The notes: generated by a model from the sequence alone, not told the origin. Positions 48,895-59,468 are shown, counted from the first letter of the stretch. The stretch: 64,000 nt of DNA from an uncultured Muribaculaceae bacterium (GCA_947175145.1 CAMWLY010000002.1:1-64000); one strand, 5' to 3'. Program-made: numbers and translations.

Positions 48895-51558
48895 TTAAAA
48901 CTCCTGACCGAGCACAAAGTGAACCTGGCTGCCTCCGCGTTTGCCCCAGACCTTGTCGAAGCCGTATGCCCAGTCGATTCCGAGGTATCCGAGAATCGAG
49001 AGATATACGCGGGCTCCAACTCCGGCACTTCTCTTAAGATTGAAAGGAGAGAAGTCGGAGGCACTGGTCCAGCAGTTGCCGGCTTCGGCAAATGCTATGG
49101 CATAAATGGTTGTCGAAGGTTGCAGCAGGAAGGGGAAGTGAAGCTCCAGTGTAAACTTGCCGTAAGCATAACCTTCATAGCCCGAAGGTGTGAACTGGCC
49201 GTTGTCATAACCGCGCATTGAGATAGTCTCTGTAGCGTAGGTATATGAGCCGGTCATGCCGTCACCGCCGAAGTAGAAGGTCTCAAACGGAGTCTTGAGA
49301 TGTTTGTTCCAGCTGCCGATAAGACCGAAATCCGCACGAGTCATAAGCACCAGAGTCCACTTGCCATTGGGGTCTGTGAGCGGAGTAAAGGTCTTGCTCT
49401 TGAAGCGCACTTTCCAGTACTCGATCCAGCGATAGAGCTTGGAGCGGGCAGCCTCACGCGATTCTGTATCGAGATTATCGTAACTTGCGCGGGCCTCGAG
49501 TGTCTTCCAGTCGCGCTTGCCAAACAAGCTTGCCGGGGGAGTCATGGTCACATCAATCGAGAATTGAGAACCGCGGCGTGTGTATATGGGGTTATCAATG
49601 CTTGAACGCGACAGGTTCAGTGTCAATGTCAGCGAGTTTGATGTGCCATTGCGCATATAATACAGGTAATCCCAGTTCTTCAGATAATACCAGCGGTAGC
49701 CGAGCATGGCCTGGAACTGGAAGTAGTCATCGGGCCAGGATAGCCTTGTGCCGTAACCCAGCGATACTCCGGCAAGCTGAAGCACCTTGTTGGGGTCGTA
49801 GGCATTCTCCAATGCATAGTTGGAGTAGTTTGTATTATAAGAATATTGGTTGTAAATAGCTGATTGATAGGCAGTGCTCCAGGCATTGTTATAATACTGG
49901 GAGTTGATGCCGGTGGAGCGGCTGAAATCAATCGATGCCGACAGAGAGTTGGGTCGGCTGCCGCCAATCCACGGGTCGAAAAATGATATCGAGTAACTCT
50001 GATAATACTGGGCGTTGGTTTGAGCCGCTATAGAGAATGTCTGACCATCACCACGCGGTATTATACCCTTGTAGCTGTGAGGATTGAAGAGATTGCGCAT
50101 AGAGAAATTCGAGAACTGCAGCGCAACCTGGCCTGTGAGACCGGTCTGTCCCCAGCCAAATGAAAGCTGAATCTTATCATTGGCTTTGGATTCGAGATTG
50201 AACAGGATATCTACAGTGCCGTCATTTTCATTAGGCTCCGGGCGTATATCCATGTTTTCCGGGTTGAAGTGGCCGGTGGTTGCAATCTCACGTGCCGAAC
50301 GCATCAAGTCGCTCTTGGAGAAGAGTTCACCCGGGCGCACTCTCAGCTCGCGACGCACCACTTTCTCATACAGCTGGTCGTTGCCATTGATTATCACGCG
50401 ATTGATTTTGGCCTGAGGACCCTCGATTACGCGCATCTGCAGAGCGATGCTGTCACCCTGTATACTCTCCTCAATTGGCACAAGCTGGAAGAACAGATAG
50501 CCGTTGTCGAGATAGAGATTGGCTACTGCGTCATCATCTTCCTGTGTCCGCTTGTTGAGATATTTCTGATTGTATACAGAGCCGGGATATATGCCCAGCA
50601 CATCGTTGAGCACATCGGTAGAATACACGGTATTACCTACCCATGATATATCGGAAATATAATATTTCTTACCTTCATCGACTGTGAGGAACACATCGAC
50701 TGTCTTATCATCATATTTGGCTACAGAATCATGTGTAATTCGGGCGTCACGATAACCTAACTCATTGTATTTCTCAATGATTCGGTTGCGGTCATCGGCA
50801 AAATCGCGGTCTATGAATTTTTTCTGGCTGAAGATTTTCAATATATCATTCTTCTCGTTGGTCTTCTTCATGACCGATTTGATTTTGCGGTCGGAGAGCA
50901 CCTCATTGCCATCGATATAGATTTTGTGTACCTTAACTTTATTGTTGCGGTTCACCACCACATTCAGAATCACCTGATTTTCTTTAGAGAGGTCAGGGTG
51001 TTGCTGAATATTGACATCTACATTTTTGAAACCCTTCTTCTCATAGTAATCCTCAATGATCTGCTTGGCGCGAGCTATGATGTTTGGGGTGAGTTGTTGT
51101 CCTGACACCATGCCGAGTCTCTCTTTAAGCTCTTTCTTCTCACCCCCTTTCACCCCCTCGAAAGTCATTTCCGACATGCGGGGCTGACGTTGGAGTGCGA
51201 TTTCGAGCCATGCCTTATCTCCCTGGATTTTCTCTACATTAATTTCCACTTTTGAGTAAAGGCCCTGACGCCAGAAGCGCTTCACGGCATCGGTGATGGC
51301 TGCTCCGGGCACATCGATTCGGTCACCGATGGACAATCCGGAGAAACCGATGGCAAGATAATCATCGCTTTCCGGGATTCCGGTAACCTTAATTCCGGCG
51401 ATTTCGTAAGATTTCGGAATCGGGGAATATATGACCTCCGGCGCATAGATAGTATCCTTAGGAGCCGAGGGGTCTTCCAGTTTTATGTCAAGAGCTGATG
51501 CGCTCCACTGGGAGCCGGCTATCAGCATAGTTATTACAGCGGTAATCAGTCGTTTCAT
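48895..51558 (-). CDS. bamA: Outer membrane protein assembly factor BamA (POTRA + beta-barrel)
   Basis: Successive POTRA-like domains; GDRIDVPGAAITDAVKRFWRQGLYSKVEI; C-term VGARVYLSILGYLGIDWAYGFDKVWGKRGGSQVHFVLGQEF. Confidence 0.94.
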   Translation of the reverse strand: MKRLITAVITMLIAGSQWSASALDIKLEDPSAPKDTIYAPEVIYSPIPKSYEIAGIKVTGIPESDDYLAIGFSGLSIGDRIDVPGAAITDAVKRFWRQGLYSKVEINVEKIQGDKAWLEIALQRQPRMSEMTFEGVKGGEKKELKERLGMVSGQQLTPNIIARAKQIIEDYYEKKGFKNVDVNIQQHPDLSKENQVILNVVVNRNNKVKVHKIYIDGNEVLSDRKIKSVMKKTNEKNDILKIFSQKKFIDRDFADDRNRIIEKYNELGYRDARITHDSVAKYDDKTVDVFLTVDEGKKYYISDISWVGNTVYSTDVLNDVLGIYPGSVYNQKYLNKRTQEDDDAVANLYLDNGYLFFQLVPIEESIQGDSIALQMRVIEGPQAKINRVIINGNDQLYEKVVRRELRVRPGELFSKSDLMRSAREIATTGHFNPENMDIRPEPNENDGTVDILFNLESKANDKIQLSFGWGQTGLTGQVALQFSNFSMRNLFNPHSYKGIIPRGDGQTFSIAAQTNAQYYQSYSISFFDPWIGGSRPNSLSASIDFSRSTGINSQYYNNAWSTAYQSAIYNQYSYNTNYSNYALENAYDPNKVLQLAGVSLGYGTRLSWPDDYFQFQAMLGYRWYYLKNWDYLYYMRNGTSNSLTLTLNLSRSSIDNPIYTRRGSQFSIDVTMTPPASLFGKRDWKTLEARASYDNLDTESREAARSKLYRWIEYWKVRFKSKTFTPLTDPNGKWTLVLMTRADFGLIGSWNKHLKTPFETFYFGGDGMTGSYTYATETISMRGYDNGQFTPSGYEGYAYGKFTLELHFPFLLQPSTTIYAIAFAEAGNCWTSASDFSPFNLKRSAGVGARVYLSILGYLGIDWAYGFDKVWGKRGGSQVHFVLGQEF

Positions 51559-52331
51559 TTCGGGTCGTCGGGTGTATGGCGCACCTGTTCGGAGGTACGG
51601 CCGAATCGCCTTTCACGCTTTCGGTATTCCGATATGGCGGCGAGAAATTCTTTTTCGCCGAAATCGGGCCAAAGCACATCGGTGAAGTATAATTCTGAAT
51701 ATGCGGTCTGCCAAAGCAGAAAATTACTGAGTCTGAGTTCGCCACCGGTGCGTATCAATAATTCCGGATCCGGAATTCCGGAAGTGGCGAGTTGTGCCGA
51801 TATTGTATCTTCGGTAATATCGGCGGGGTTTATCCGGCCGTTACGCACTTGGGCCGCTATGGCGCGCATCGCTTCGGTCAGTTCCCAGCGCGAGGAGTAG
51901 CTCAGACAGAGATTCAGATTGAGTCCGGTGCAATCTGAAGTCTCCTCAACACCATGGTACAGGTCGCGCTGCACATCGGCAGGCAAACGGTCTATATCGC
52001 CCACAAGTCTTATCTTGACATTGTTGGCCTTTAAGTCGGGTGTCTCATTGCGGATTGCCTGACCTATCAGGGTCATCAGTGTATCGACTTCCTGCTGCGG
52101 ACGATTCCAGTTCTCTGTCGAGAATGCATAAAGAGTGAGGTCGCGCACTCCGAGGTCAGAGGCGAGCCGGGTTATGCGATGCACACTGTTGACTCCTTCG
52201 GCGTGACCGTCACTGCGACCGCGCAGACGTTCCTTGGCCCAGCGACCATTGCCATCCATGATAATCGCAATGTGTGCCGGTATCCGATCTGCTGCCGGGT
52301 CTATGTGATTTTTTTCTTTTACAGATTCCAT
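51555..52331 (-). CDS. uppS: Isoprenyl transferase (undecaprenyl diphosphate synthase)
   Basis: HIAIIMDGNGRWAKERLRGRSDGHAEGVNSV; LTLYAFSTENWNRPQQEVDTLM; PDPELLIRTGGELRLSNFLLWQTAYSELYF. Confidence 0.96.
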   Translation of the reverse strand: MESVKEKNHIDPAADRIPAHIAIIMDGNGRWAKERLRGRSDGHAEGVNSVHRITRLASDLGVRDLTLYAFSTENWNRPQQEVDTLMTLIGQAIRNETPDLKANNVKIRLVGDIDRLPADVQRDLYHGVEETSDCTGLNLNLCLSYSSRWELTEAMRAIAAQVRNGRINPADITEDTISAQLATSGIPDPELLIRTGGELRLSNFLLWQTAYSELYFTDVLWPDFGEKEFLAAISEYRKRERRFGRTSEQVRHTPDDPK

Positions 52332-52342
52332 CAGTTAGGTCG

Positions 52343-53029
52343 TCAATCTTTATAGTGACACACTGCACACCGCTTGCTGAACTCATAGCTTACTGTCAGC
52401 ATAAGTGTCGAATACCAGTCGGTATTCTTCATGAACCCGCTCTTTATGCCGAGTGGATCCTTAAGAGCCGCTGAATCAAGACGATCGCTGAATGTCTTTT
52501 TCATCAGGAACTCCAAGCCGAGATTCCAGCGCAGAGCCGGTTTGAACTTAAACCCTATGCCCATGGGAATGGTAAATGCCGCTCCACCGCTGCCATCGAC
52601 ACTCCATGCCGTGACCGAAACTCCCGCAGTGATATAGGGTGTCCAGCGTTTCAATTTCCGGTAGCGTTCTCCCATGCCATAGTTGAAGAAGTGAAATTCA
52701 AATAATTCACCCAATTCAAAAAATGTGGTTGAAAATTTGAATTGTCTTCCGTCGGGAAGCACATTCTCCATATCTTTTGTATCTCCGCTCAATGTGCCGA
52801 CATAGAAGTTTGTCTTGAAATTGATGCGGGGATTATATATGTAGCGAAACAGTATCTCTCCGCTGAATCCGGGGTGAGAATATAGATTCGAGGTATTCGC
52901 ATCGCCTAAATATCCGGTCATGCCAATACCCGCCCCTATATCGAAGCGGTAATCCTCTTGCGCGCGCGCGGGTATAATCGCCGCGAAACTCGCGAGAATT
53001 ATCAAGATGACTGTAAGTTGCTTATTCAA
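52343..53029 (-). CDS. DUF6089-like outer-membrane beta-barrel protein
   Basis: Signal peptide; YRFDIGAGIGMTGYLGDANTSNLYSHPGFSGEILFRYIYNPRINFKTNFYVG. DUF name from recollection. Confidence 0.75.
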   Translation of the reverse strand: MNKQLTVILIILASFAAIIPARAQEDYRFDIGAGIGMTGYLGDANTSNLYSHPGFSGEILFRYIYNPRINFKTNFYVGTLSGDTKDMENVLPDGRQFKFSTTFFELGELFEFHFFNYGMGERYRKLKRWTPYITAGVSVTAWSVDGSGGAAFTIPMGIGFKFKPALRWNLGLEFLMKKTFSDRLDSAALKDPLGIKSGFMKNTDWYSTLMLTVSYEFSKRCAVCHYKD

Positions 53030-53035
53030 TTCTAT

Positions 53036-54526
53036 TTAGATTATCGGGGTAAATGTAAGTCGTGCCAACACTCCGCGCCATATCTTGGAGCTCAGCAGAC
53101 CATCGGCATCATATCCGCCAAAGAGATAGATATATGGGCAGTCCCATTCGACTTCATATCCGGAGACTTCCACATTGGCGCGATAGGGCCTGCTCACAAT
53201 CTTTAGCCATGCATCGGCCAGGTTTGCTGAAAATTGTGAAGATATCACAAGATTATCGCAGCCACTTAATGCCGGCATCTCCTCCGGTAACTGTATGCTC
53301 TCATTGCCGGCAGTCCAGTTCACACCGTTATCGTATGAAATCCAGGTGGTTCTGTTTAGAGTTCCATCGGCAAGTCGACCTCCGGTCAGCATCCATACTG
53401 CATATTCGACCATAGAATTTCCGGCAGCCGACGGACGGAAATGATAATAGGGTATCAGTGATGCCCCTTCAATAGCCGGTATTCCTCCACGGCTGAGTTC
53501 AATCCAGTTAGTGCCGTCGAATGCCCAGGTCTTGTTGGATAAAGCTCCGCTATCGGTTATACCCCCGGCCATAAGTGCAACCGGCGACGAGGTCCATTTA
53601 TTGGAGAGTGTCACAAGATTAGAGGCTCCCTTCACCGGGAAATTGGCCGGTATATTATTGCGTGCTATAGAAACCACCGGATATTGGTCAAACAAGCCAT
53701 CGGCTCCGATACCCAATACTGTTCCTTCGTAGGCTCCAATCATCGATTTCCATACAACTCCGGTATCGGCCCACCCTGTAGCATTGGAGTCAGAACTATA
53801 TAGTTCCCCTTTGTCATCAAGGATATACAGCTTGCTGTCGGAGGCAGCAAGTGATTCTACCGCGGGGGTAAATCCGAAGGTTGCAACAGTGCGGGTCCAA
53901 TGGCCGATTTCAGCCGGTGTGGTTGTAGCTATGGTATAACTGCCGTCAGATTCCTGAAGGAGTGTGATTATTTTTGAATCAGACTCAACGGTTTTCTGCT
54001 TTAGAGGTGAACCAAGACGCGAGGGCAATTCGGTTGTCGACAACTCACTCCAGAAAAGAGTATCCGGGTCAACCTGATGCACATTTATCTTGATGCGGTA
54101 AGATATCGGCTCATCGTCGGAATTACCCTTGACTCGGAGCACAACATTGCCGGTGAAATCAATTGAATCTGTCGGATTTTCTATATAATTCACGCTCCCT
54201 TCGCGAGTTGTGCCTCCCGACATCTCAAATATAGCCTCACTTACAGTGCTGCTGAATTTTACGGTAGCCACCAATTTATCGACAGGAGTTCCTTTTGGAA
54301 GTGAATCAGCATTGAAAATCAGTTTTTTATCTAAGTCGATTGAGAAATAGGCCGAGTCAAGACCCTCCTCAAGCTTTACATTTTTGAGGCTGAATGAGGT
54401 CACAGCCAGATTCGTCACATTATTGAATGCGCGTGTGTTATCTTTCTCGTTGCATGCGGTGGTAAGCATGCTCATCGAACCGAAAAGGATCGCAAGTGAT
54501 ATTGTTGTTTTTGTTGTTAGCTTCAC
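53036..54526 (-). CDS. DUF6242-like lipoprotein with beta-propeller-like repeats
   Basis: Proposed GTG start at 54524-54526 (MKLTTKTTISLAILFGSMSMLTTACNEKDN: lipoprotein signal peptide). ORF-track start at 54583 abuts a -7 box (CAAATTTA, 54572-54579). Confidence 0.7.
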   Translation of the reverse strand: MKLTTKTTISLAILFGSMSMLTTACNEKDNTRAFNNVTNLAVTSFSLKNVKLEEGLDSAYFSIDLDKKLIFNADSLPKGTPVDKLVATVKFSSTVSEAIFEMSGGTTREGSVNYIENPTDSIDFTGNVVLRVKGNSDDEPISYRIKINVHQVDPDTLFWSELSTTELPSRLGSPLKQKTVESDSKIITLLQESDGSYTIATTTPAEIGHWTRTVATFGFTPAVESLAASDSKLYILDDKGELYSSDSNATGWADTGVVWKSMIGAYEGTVLGIGADGLFDQYPVVSIARNNIPANFPVKGASNLVTLSNKWTSSPVALMAGGITDSGALSNKTWAFDGTNWIELSRGGIPAIEGASLIPYYHFRPSAAGNSMVEYAVWMLTGGRLADGTLNRTTWISYDNGVNWTAGNESIQLPEEMPALSGCDNLVISSQFSANLADAWLKIVSRPYRANVEVSGYEVEWDCPYIYLFGGYDADGLLSSKIWRGVLARLTFTPII

Positions 54527-54662
54527 GATGCGTGAGTATGTGGAATTTGCTGCTGTCAGTGTTTCAACTTGCAAATTTAGCATTTCCGACCGAAATACGC
54601 CAATTCACGCTAATTAAAAACGATTTTAAGTATTTTTAACCACTCGCAAAGTCAATTATCCC

Positions 54663-55589
54663 CTATTCTGATTCGATTTTGAAAGTATTGTGATCAATGT
54701 TGATTTCACGCTCTATCCTGATGCTATCGTATAAACCTTCGCAGATAAATGAGTCAAGTAGTCTTCTGCCTCCCTCTACCATAAGCGATGTGATTCGATA
54801 CTCTTCGAATAGTAGTTTCATGTTTTGCTCAAGTGGAAGATGTGGATTCAGTATTATCGGGTTTTGCTGCATTACCTTAAGGTCGAGGTTCTCAATGCGT
54901 TCGGATTTAAATATGACCGGACGCGGGGAGTTGCCCGGCCATAAGCGGTTAGATAGTGAGGGATTGTCGGTGAGGAGTGTGTTTGTGCCGACCATTATGG
55001 CATCGCAGCATGATCTCTGAGCGTGCATGAGTGTTGCCGAGAGGGGAGTTGAAATCTGAAGAGGTGTTGTATCCGGTAGACTCAAGCGTCCGTAAGCATC
55101 TTCAGCCCATTTCAGCAGAATCCACGGTCTGCGTTTTGTCTGGGCAGTTATGAATCTGATATTTAGCGCCCGGCATTCATCTTCGAGCACACCTGATTCG
55201 ACTTCTATGCCTGAGTCCTCAAGCATGCGGAGTCCGCGACCGGCCACTTTGGGATTAGGGTCTATCATGCCTGACACCACGCGTTTTACTTTTTTGCGAC
55301 ACAGCATTTCCGCACAAGGAGGTGTCTTGCCGTAGTGCGAACATGGTTCGAGAGTGACATAGACAGTGGCTTGGTGCAGCAGAGGCTCATCCTGCTTGCG
55401 CACTGATGCCATAGCGTTGACTTCCGCATGACCTTCTCCATACCTGCGGTGCCAACCCTCGCCAATTATGCGGCCGGCAGCAGATACTATCACACAACCT
55501 ACCATAGGGTTGGGAGAGACATGCCCGGCGCCGTAGGCTGCCAGTTCCAATGCCCGCTTCATGTATATTTTATCCCACTCTTTCTCCAT
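54663..55589 (-). CDS. ribD: Bifunctional diaminohydroxyphosphoribosylaminopyrimidine deaminase/reductase
   Basis: MKRALELAAYGAGHVSPNPMVGCVIVSAAGRIIGEGWHRRYGEGHAEVNAM; VYVTLEPCSHYGKTPPCAEML; DAIMVGTNTLLTDNPSLSNRLW. Confidence 0.95.
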   Translation of the reverse strand: MEKEWDKIYMKRALELAAYGAGHVSPNPMVGCVIVSAAGRIIGEGWHRRYGEGHAEVNAMASVRKQDEPLLHQATVYVTLEPCSHYGKTPPCAEMLCRKKVKRVVSGMIDPNPKVAGRGLRMLEDSGIEVESGVLEDECRALNIRFITAQTKRRPWILLKWAEDAYGRLSLPDTTPLQISTPLSATLMHAQRSCCDAIMVGTNTLLTDNPSLSNRLWPGNSPRPVIFKSERIENLDLKVMQQNPIILNPHLPLEQNMKLLFEEYRITSLMVEGGRRLLDSFICEGLYDSIRIEREINIDHNTFKIESE

Positions 55590-55616
55590 AATAAAAACTT
55601 AGTGATAATAGGTGTA

Positions 55617-56816
55617 CTAAAATCTCACACCCGTAGATACTTGGATATTGGCAATTCCAGTTGCGAAACCCACATGGTCATCGAGCATATAGTGGCATCG
55701 GAACATGCCATTGGCGGCCACAAAAAACTGACGGTTGTAATATGTCAGTGAACTCATGACGCGCCCTCCGACAGTGGAGTTCCAATGATGCTGATTGTCT
55801 GAGATGTATCTGGCGTGGGTGAGACCGATGGCCGGAGCCGCCGTGACATTAAAATGCCAATGCTTTCCTAAAACCCAATTGTAGCTGTATCCTCCGACCA
55901 ATGTAAAGGTCTGATGCCGCATACTGTATTTTTCGTATTCGAATTCGATTTTCTCGGGCCAGCCCTCGGGCAACTTTGTGAGATCGAACTTATCGGAATA
56001 GATGGTCGTGATCATGCCGGCCAGCCATGAACCCTGTGATTTTAACTGATAGGTCGAAAGGTTATATCCTGCCGGAAAAGAAAACTTCTTGTAGTTGAAG
56101 AAATAAAATCCTGTCACTCCGTATGCGCTGAAATCGAGACCATCATAATATAGATGATGATGCGTATCATCTTTAGGTGCCGATATCGACCTGATCACGG
56201 TCTGCCCCTTGTGACTCCAATGATAAAAGTCCAGGTACACGCGTTCGGTCCAGAGTGTAATACCCGCTTTCTTATGTTTTGACTTGTTACCATGAATCCA
56301 GGAAGTGATGTCATGAGAGTATGAAAGCGAAAGTATCGAGTAGTTGGCCTGAATACCGAGGTTTGAATAGGGATTGCTTGCTATGGTTAAGCTGACATTA
56401 TTTGGCATCCGGAAATAGTATGCGTCAGCCCAGTTATCAAGCAGAAGTCTTACTTTACCATGTTTGCCGGTGTGACCCACATAGGTGGTATCGTAAGAAT
56501 TGAATGTCTTTTCCGCCCATCTGTATGTTTTGAGACAGAACCTTATAAATTTGGGGTATTGGTCTTCATTTGATTTAAGCTCTTTAATTTTTCGTCGCAG
56601 ACCATCTTCCCAAATCTTGAGGCGCATGAGGTCGGGCACATCTCTTTCAGCTTCACTTTCGGCCAAGTCAATAGAGTCCACAAATCCTTCAAGTGTGTCG
56701 ATTTCTTCATTATCGGGCAGCGGGTGATTCGAATCACCCGATATATGAGTTTGAGCAGTTGCAATCGCGCAAACAATCGCGAAGGTAAAAGTCAGTATAA
56801 TCCGCGACAATGACAT
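55617..56816 (-). CDS. DUF4421-like outer-membrane protein
   Basis: Signal peptide; KTFNSYDTTYVGHTGKHGKVRLLLDNWADAYYFRMPNNVSLTIASNPYSNLGIQANYSILSLSYSHDI. DUF name from recollection. Confidence 0.75.
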   Translation of the reverse strand: MSLSRIILTFTFAIVCAIATAQTHISGDSNHPLPDNEEIDTLEGFVDSIDLAESEAERDVPDLMRLKIWEDGLRRKIKELKSNEDQYPKFIRFCLKTYRWAEKTFNSYDTTYVGHTGKHGKVRLLLDNWADAYYFRMPNNVSLTIASNPYSNLGIQANYSILSLSYSHDITSWIHGNKSKHKKAGITLWTERVYLDFYHWSHKGQTVIRSISAPKDDTHHHLYYDGLDFSAYGVTGFYFFNYKKFSFPAGYNLSTYQLKSQGSWLAGMITTIYSDKFDLTKLPEGWPEKIEFEYEKYSMRHQTFTLVGGYSYNWVLGKHWHFNVTAAPAIGLTHARYISDNQHHWNSTVGGRVMSSLTYYNRQFFVAANGMFRCHYMLDDHVGFATGIANIQVSTGVRF

Positions 56817-56853
56817 GTAGATGCAAACTTCAGTAACCTAAGAAATCAAGACC

Positions 56854-57906
56854 TCAGCGAGTGATATCGTGATTGTCGAGCGTGAGGTGGTATCTTGCAG
56901 CATTCGCCAGATGCTCCTCGTAGGTCGAGGCGAAGTTGTGGCCACCCGAGAAATCCTCTTTGGCACACATGTAATAGTAACTGTTTGGCAAAGCATCAAG
57001 TATATCCTGCACAGTGCGGTGGCTTGTGGTGCGGATCGGACCGGGGGGCACTCCTTTATGCAGATATGTATTGTAGGGAGAGGGTGTTTGCAAATCTGCA
57101 TGAGAGATGCGTTGGATCGTGAAATCGCCGAGAGCATAGCGTACCGTAGGGTCAGCCTGCAGTTTCATGCCGGCATTGAGCCTGTTGATATATAATTGTC
57201 CTATCGTGCCCTTTTCGGAATTCATATTTGTCTCCTCGTCGGTTATGGAGGCTATAACCATGGCTTGCAGAGGTGTGAGTCCCAATTCGGCAGCTTTCTC
57301 TTTATTATCCTGATTCCATAGAAGCAGGTAATTTTTGCCAATCTTATCCAAAACCTGACGAGCTGAATTGGTCCAGTAAACTTCATAGGTATCATCGACA
57401 AAAAGCGCCATGGCCGATTCGGGGGTGAGATCATATTTCTGCAAATAGACGGAATCGCGAAGCAACTTCCAAAGGGAATCCTCCGGAAAATTCATCTTGG
57501 CGCTAATCTTCTCCACCATAAGTGGAAGGCTGCGGAAGCCATTTATGGTAAGTCTCACCGGAGTCTGTTTGCCCGAAGTTAGCCTGAGCATAACTTTCAG
57601 CGGATTGGAGCCTGCCGGAATAAGGTATGCTCCGGGGTGGTCGGAAATCTCTGCCGCACGCAGATGCGACAGATTCCGGACACGCTCTGCAAATGCCTTA
57701 CCATAATATTTGGTGAGCGTGTCTTGCACGGTTTCGCAGGTAGCTTTAGCCGGAATCTTGATCGTAACATCTCTTTCCGTCTTGGAAATCACAAGCGGAA
57801 ATAAAAAGACGAGGAAAATAGCCAGTGTCAGGCAGAGTGCCAGCATAGTAATCAACATGAATTTATGTGACCTCTTCTGCCTGACAATTGGTTGTTCGTT
57901 TTTCAC
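56854..57906 (-). CDS. mltG: Endolytic transglycosylase MltG (YceG-like)
   Basis: Single N-terminal TM; LTPLQAMVIASITDEETNMNSEKGTIGQLYINRLNAGMKLQADPTVRYALGDF; SPYNTYLHKGVPPGPIRTTSHRTVQDIL. Confidence 0.94.
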   Translation of the reverse strand: MKNEQPIVRQKRSHKFMLITMLALCLTLAIFLVFLFPLVISKTERDVTIKIPAKATCETVQDTLTKYYGKAFAERVRNLSHLRAAEISDHPGAYLIPAGSNPLKVMLRLTSGKQTPVRLTINGFRSLPLMVEKISAKMNFPEDSLWKLLRDSVYLQKYDLTPESAMALFVDDTYEVYWTNSARQVLDKIGKNYLLLWNQDNKEKAAELGLTPLQAMVIASITDEETNMNSEKGTIGQLYINRLNAGMKLQADPTVRYALGDFTIQRISHADLQTPSPYNTYLHKGVPPGPIRTTSHRTVQDILDALPNSYYYMCAKEDFSGGHNFASTYEEHLANAARYHLTLDNHDITR

Positions 57907-57968
57907 GTGTTCTATATCTCTAATTCAGGTGTTTAGTTGCTGTTATAGGGAAAAGTTTCTGCAGATTC

Positions 57969-58256
57969 TCAGCAGTTCTTGTTCTTTTCAAGCTGGCTCT
58001 CGAGTGCTTCGAGACAAAGGTCGACAGCTTCTTCAAATGTGTCGGCTGTTTTTGAAGCATAAAGCTCCGCCGGAGGAGTGGTAAGCTTTATCGAAGCCTC
58101 TTTATTATTGGCGGTTTCCGGCTTAACAACCTTGAGTGTGATGTCGGCTGCCGTGATTGCTTCAAATCTGCGTGTCAGCTTCTCTATTTTCTTGTTGATG
58201 AATGCAGTGAGCTTATCTTTTGCGTCGAAGTGAATTGCTTTAATGTTTGCTTCCAT
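57969..58256 (-). CDS. hpf: Short ribosome hibernation promoting factor (HPF/RaiA family)
   Basis: IKAIHFDAKDKLTAFINKKIEKLTRRFEAITAADITLKVVKPETANNKEASIKLTTPPAELYASKTADTFEEAVDLCLEALESQLEK. Confidence 0.9.
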   Translation of the reverse strand: MEANIKAIHFDAKDKLTAFINKKIEKLTRRFEAITAADITLKVVKPETANNKEASIKLTTPPAELYASKTADTFEEAVDLCLEALESQLEKNKNC

Positions 58257-58430
58257 AGTTCAGAGGTATTAAGAAGTTAGTAATTCATCCCGGCTTTGAT
58301 TGCTCCCTGTTATGGTTGCAATTCATCTGCCTTGGATACAAAGATAAACAAAAATTGGAATTATTTTGTTAACTGAACCACGATTTTTTTTGATTTATTA
58401 TCGAATCCGCTTATAATACCGAACCGGCAC

Positions 58431-59381
58431 TTATTTATCATCAGAGTTCTTTTTAAGTGTGGAGCGCGGGTGTGCCGATACATAATTTTTACGAATATCG
58501 CGCATAGACAAGTGTGTGTATATCTGAGTTGTGGCAAGCGAGGCATGACCGAGCATCTCGCGCACTGCATCGAGGTCTGCACCATTGCTTACCATTTCGG
58601 TAGCAAACGAGTGTCGCAGTGTGTGCGGACTTTTTCTGCCGGTTCTGGCTGATTGAAGCGCACGCCTTACAAGCTCATACATCCCCCTGCGGCTGAGCGG
58701 ACCGCGTTTGCCTACGATCAGAGCCTTATCTCCGTTGAGTTCCGGGTGCTCGGTGTCGCGCACCTGCTGCCAGATGCGAATCTCCTCGATCAGACTTCCG
58801 GGCAGCGGAAGAACTCGCGTCTTATTTCTTTTGCCGGTGACTCTGATTTGCTGAGAGGCGAAATCGATATCATGGTCGGATATGGCGAGTAGTTCGGCTT
58901 GGCGCAATCCAAGTGAATAGAGCATGGTTATGACTATATGCTCAAGTCGATCGGTATAATCATTTGAGGGTTGGTCAAGTATCCGCTCCAGATCGTCAGC
59001 ACCGATTGTCTCGGGCAGATGCTTCGGAAGCTTGGGTAGTATGACATCAGCAGCGGGATTATGCTTGATCATCTGCCTGCGAAGAAGCCAGTGATAAAAA
59101 GCTCTGAGGCTTTGCACCTTGCGTCGGAGTGTGCGCGGAGTGCGCCCCTCATCGGCCATCATGCCTACCCAGCCTCTGATATCCTGAAGATTGGCCGCGA
59201 TGAGGCCGCCATCGGCACTGTCAGTCTCTAGAAACTCGGCAAAGTTTCTGATGTCGCGCCCGTATGCTTCGAGAGTATGTGGCGAACAGCGTTGCTCGGC
59301 TTCAAGATGAAGTAAAAACTCCGACATCAGTGTGCTGTCGCGCTCGCTGTAATCATTAGGCGTAGAAGCCGACTGTGGCAT
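58431..59381 (-). CDS. Tyrosine recombinase XerC/XerD family
   Basis: N-terminal SAM-like domain; HTLRHSFATEMVSNGADLDAVREMLGHASLATTQIYTHLSMRDIRKNYVSAHPR. Confidence 0.92.
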   Translation of the reverse strand: MPQSASTPNDYSERDSTLMSEFLLHLEAEQRCSPHTLEAYGRDIRNFAEFLETDSADGGLIAANLQDIRGWVGMMADEGRTPRTLRRKVQSLRAFYHWLLRRQMIKHNPAADVILPKLPKHLPETIGADDLERILDQPSNDYTDRLEHIVITMLYSLGLRQAELLAISDHDIDFASQQIRVTGKRNKTRVLPLPGSLIEEIRIWQQVRDTEHPELNGDKALIVGKRGPLSRRGMYELVRRALQSARTGRKSPHTLRHSFATEMVSNGADLDAVREMLGHASLATTQIYTHLSMRDIRKNYVSAHPRSTLKKNSDDK

Positions 59382-59437
59382 ATAGCTTTAGCTTTAAGGA
59401 AGGAGAATAGGGGTCGGTTGGTAAACACACGACAAAC

Positions 59438-59468
59438 GGTATGGCGTTCGATGTCCGAATGCCATACC
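59438..59468. terminator. Stem-loop between rpsU and xer gene (possible terminator/attenuator)
   Basis: ggtatggcgttcg-atgtc-cgaatgccatacc; 13-position stem (one G-T, which becomes a C-A mismatch in minus-strand RNA); no strong U-tract. Confidence 0.45.

Noticed and set aside
58431-59381. Tyrosine recombinase as evidence of a mobile element
   Set aside because: It sits with rpsU and hpf in what I recall as a conserved housekeeping arrangement; no att repeats, cargo or phage genes nearby. Most likely chromosomal Xer.
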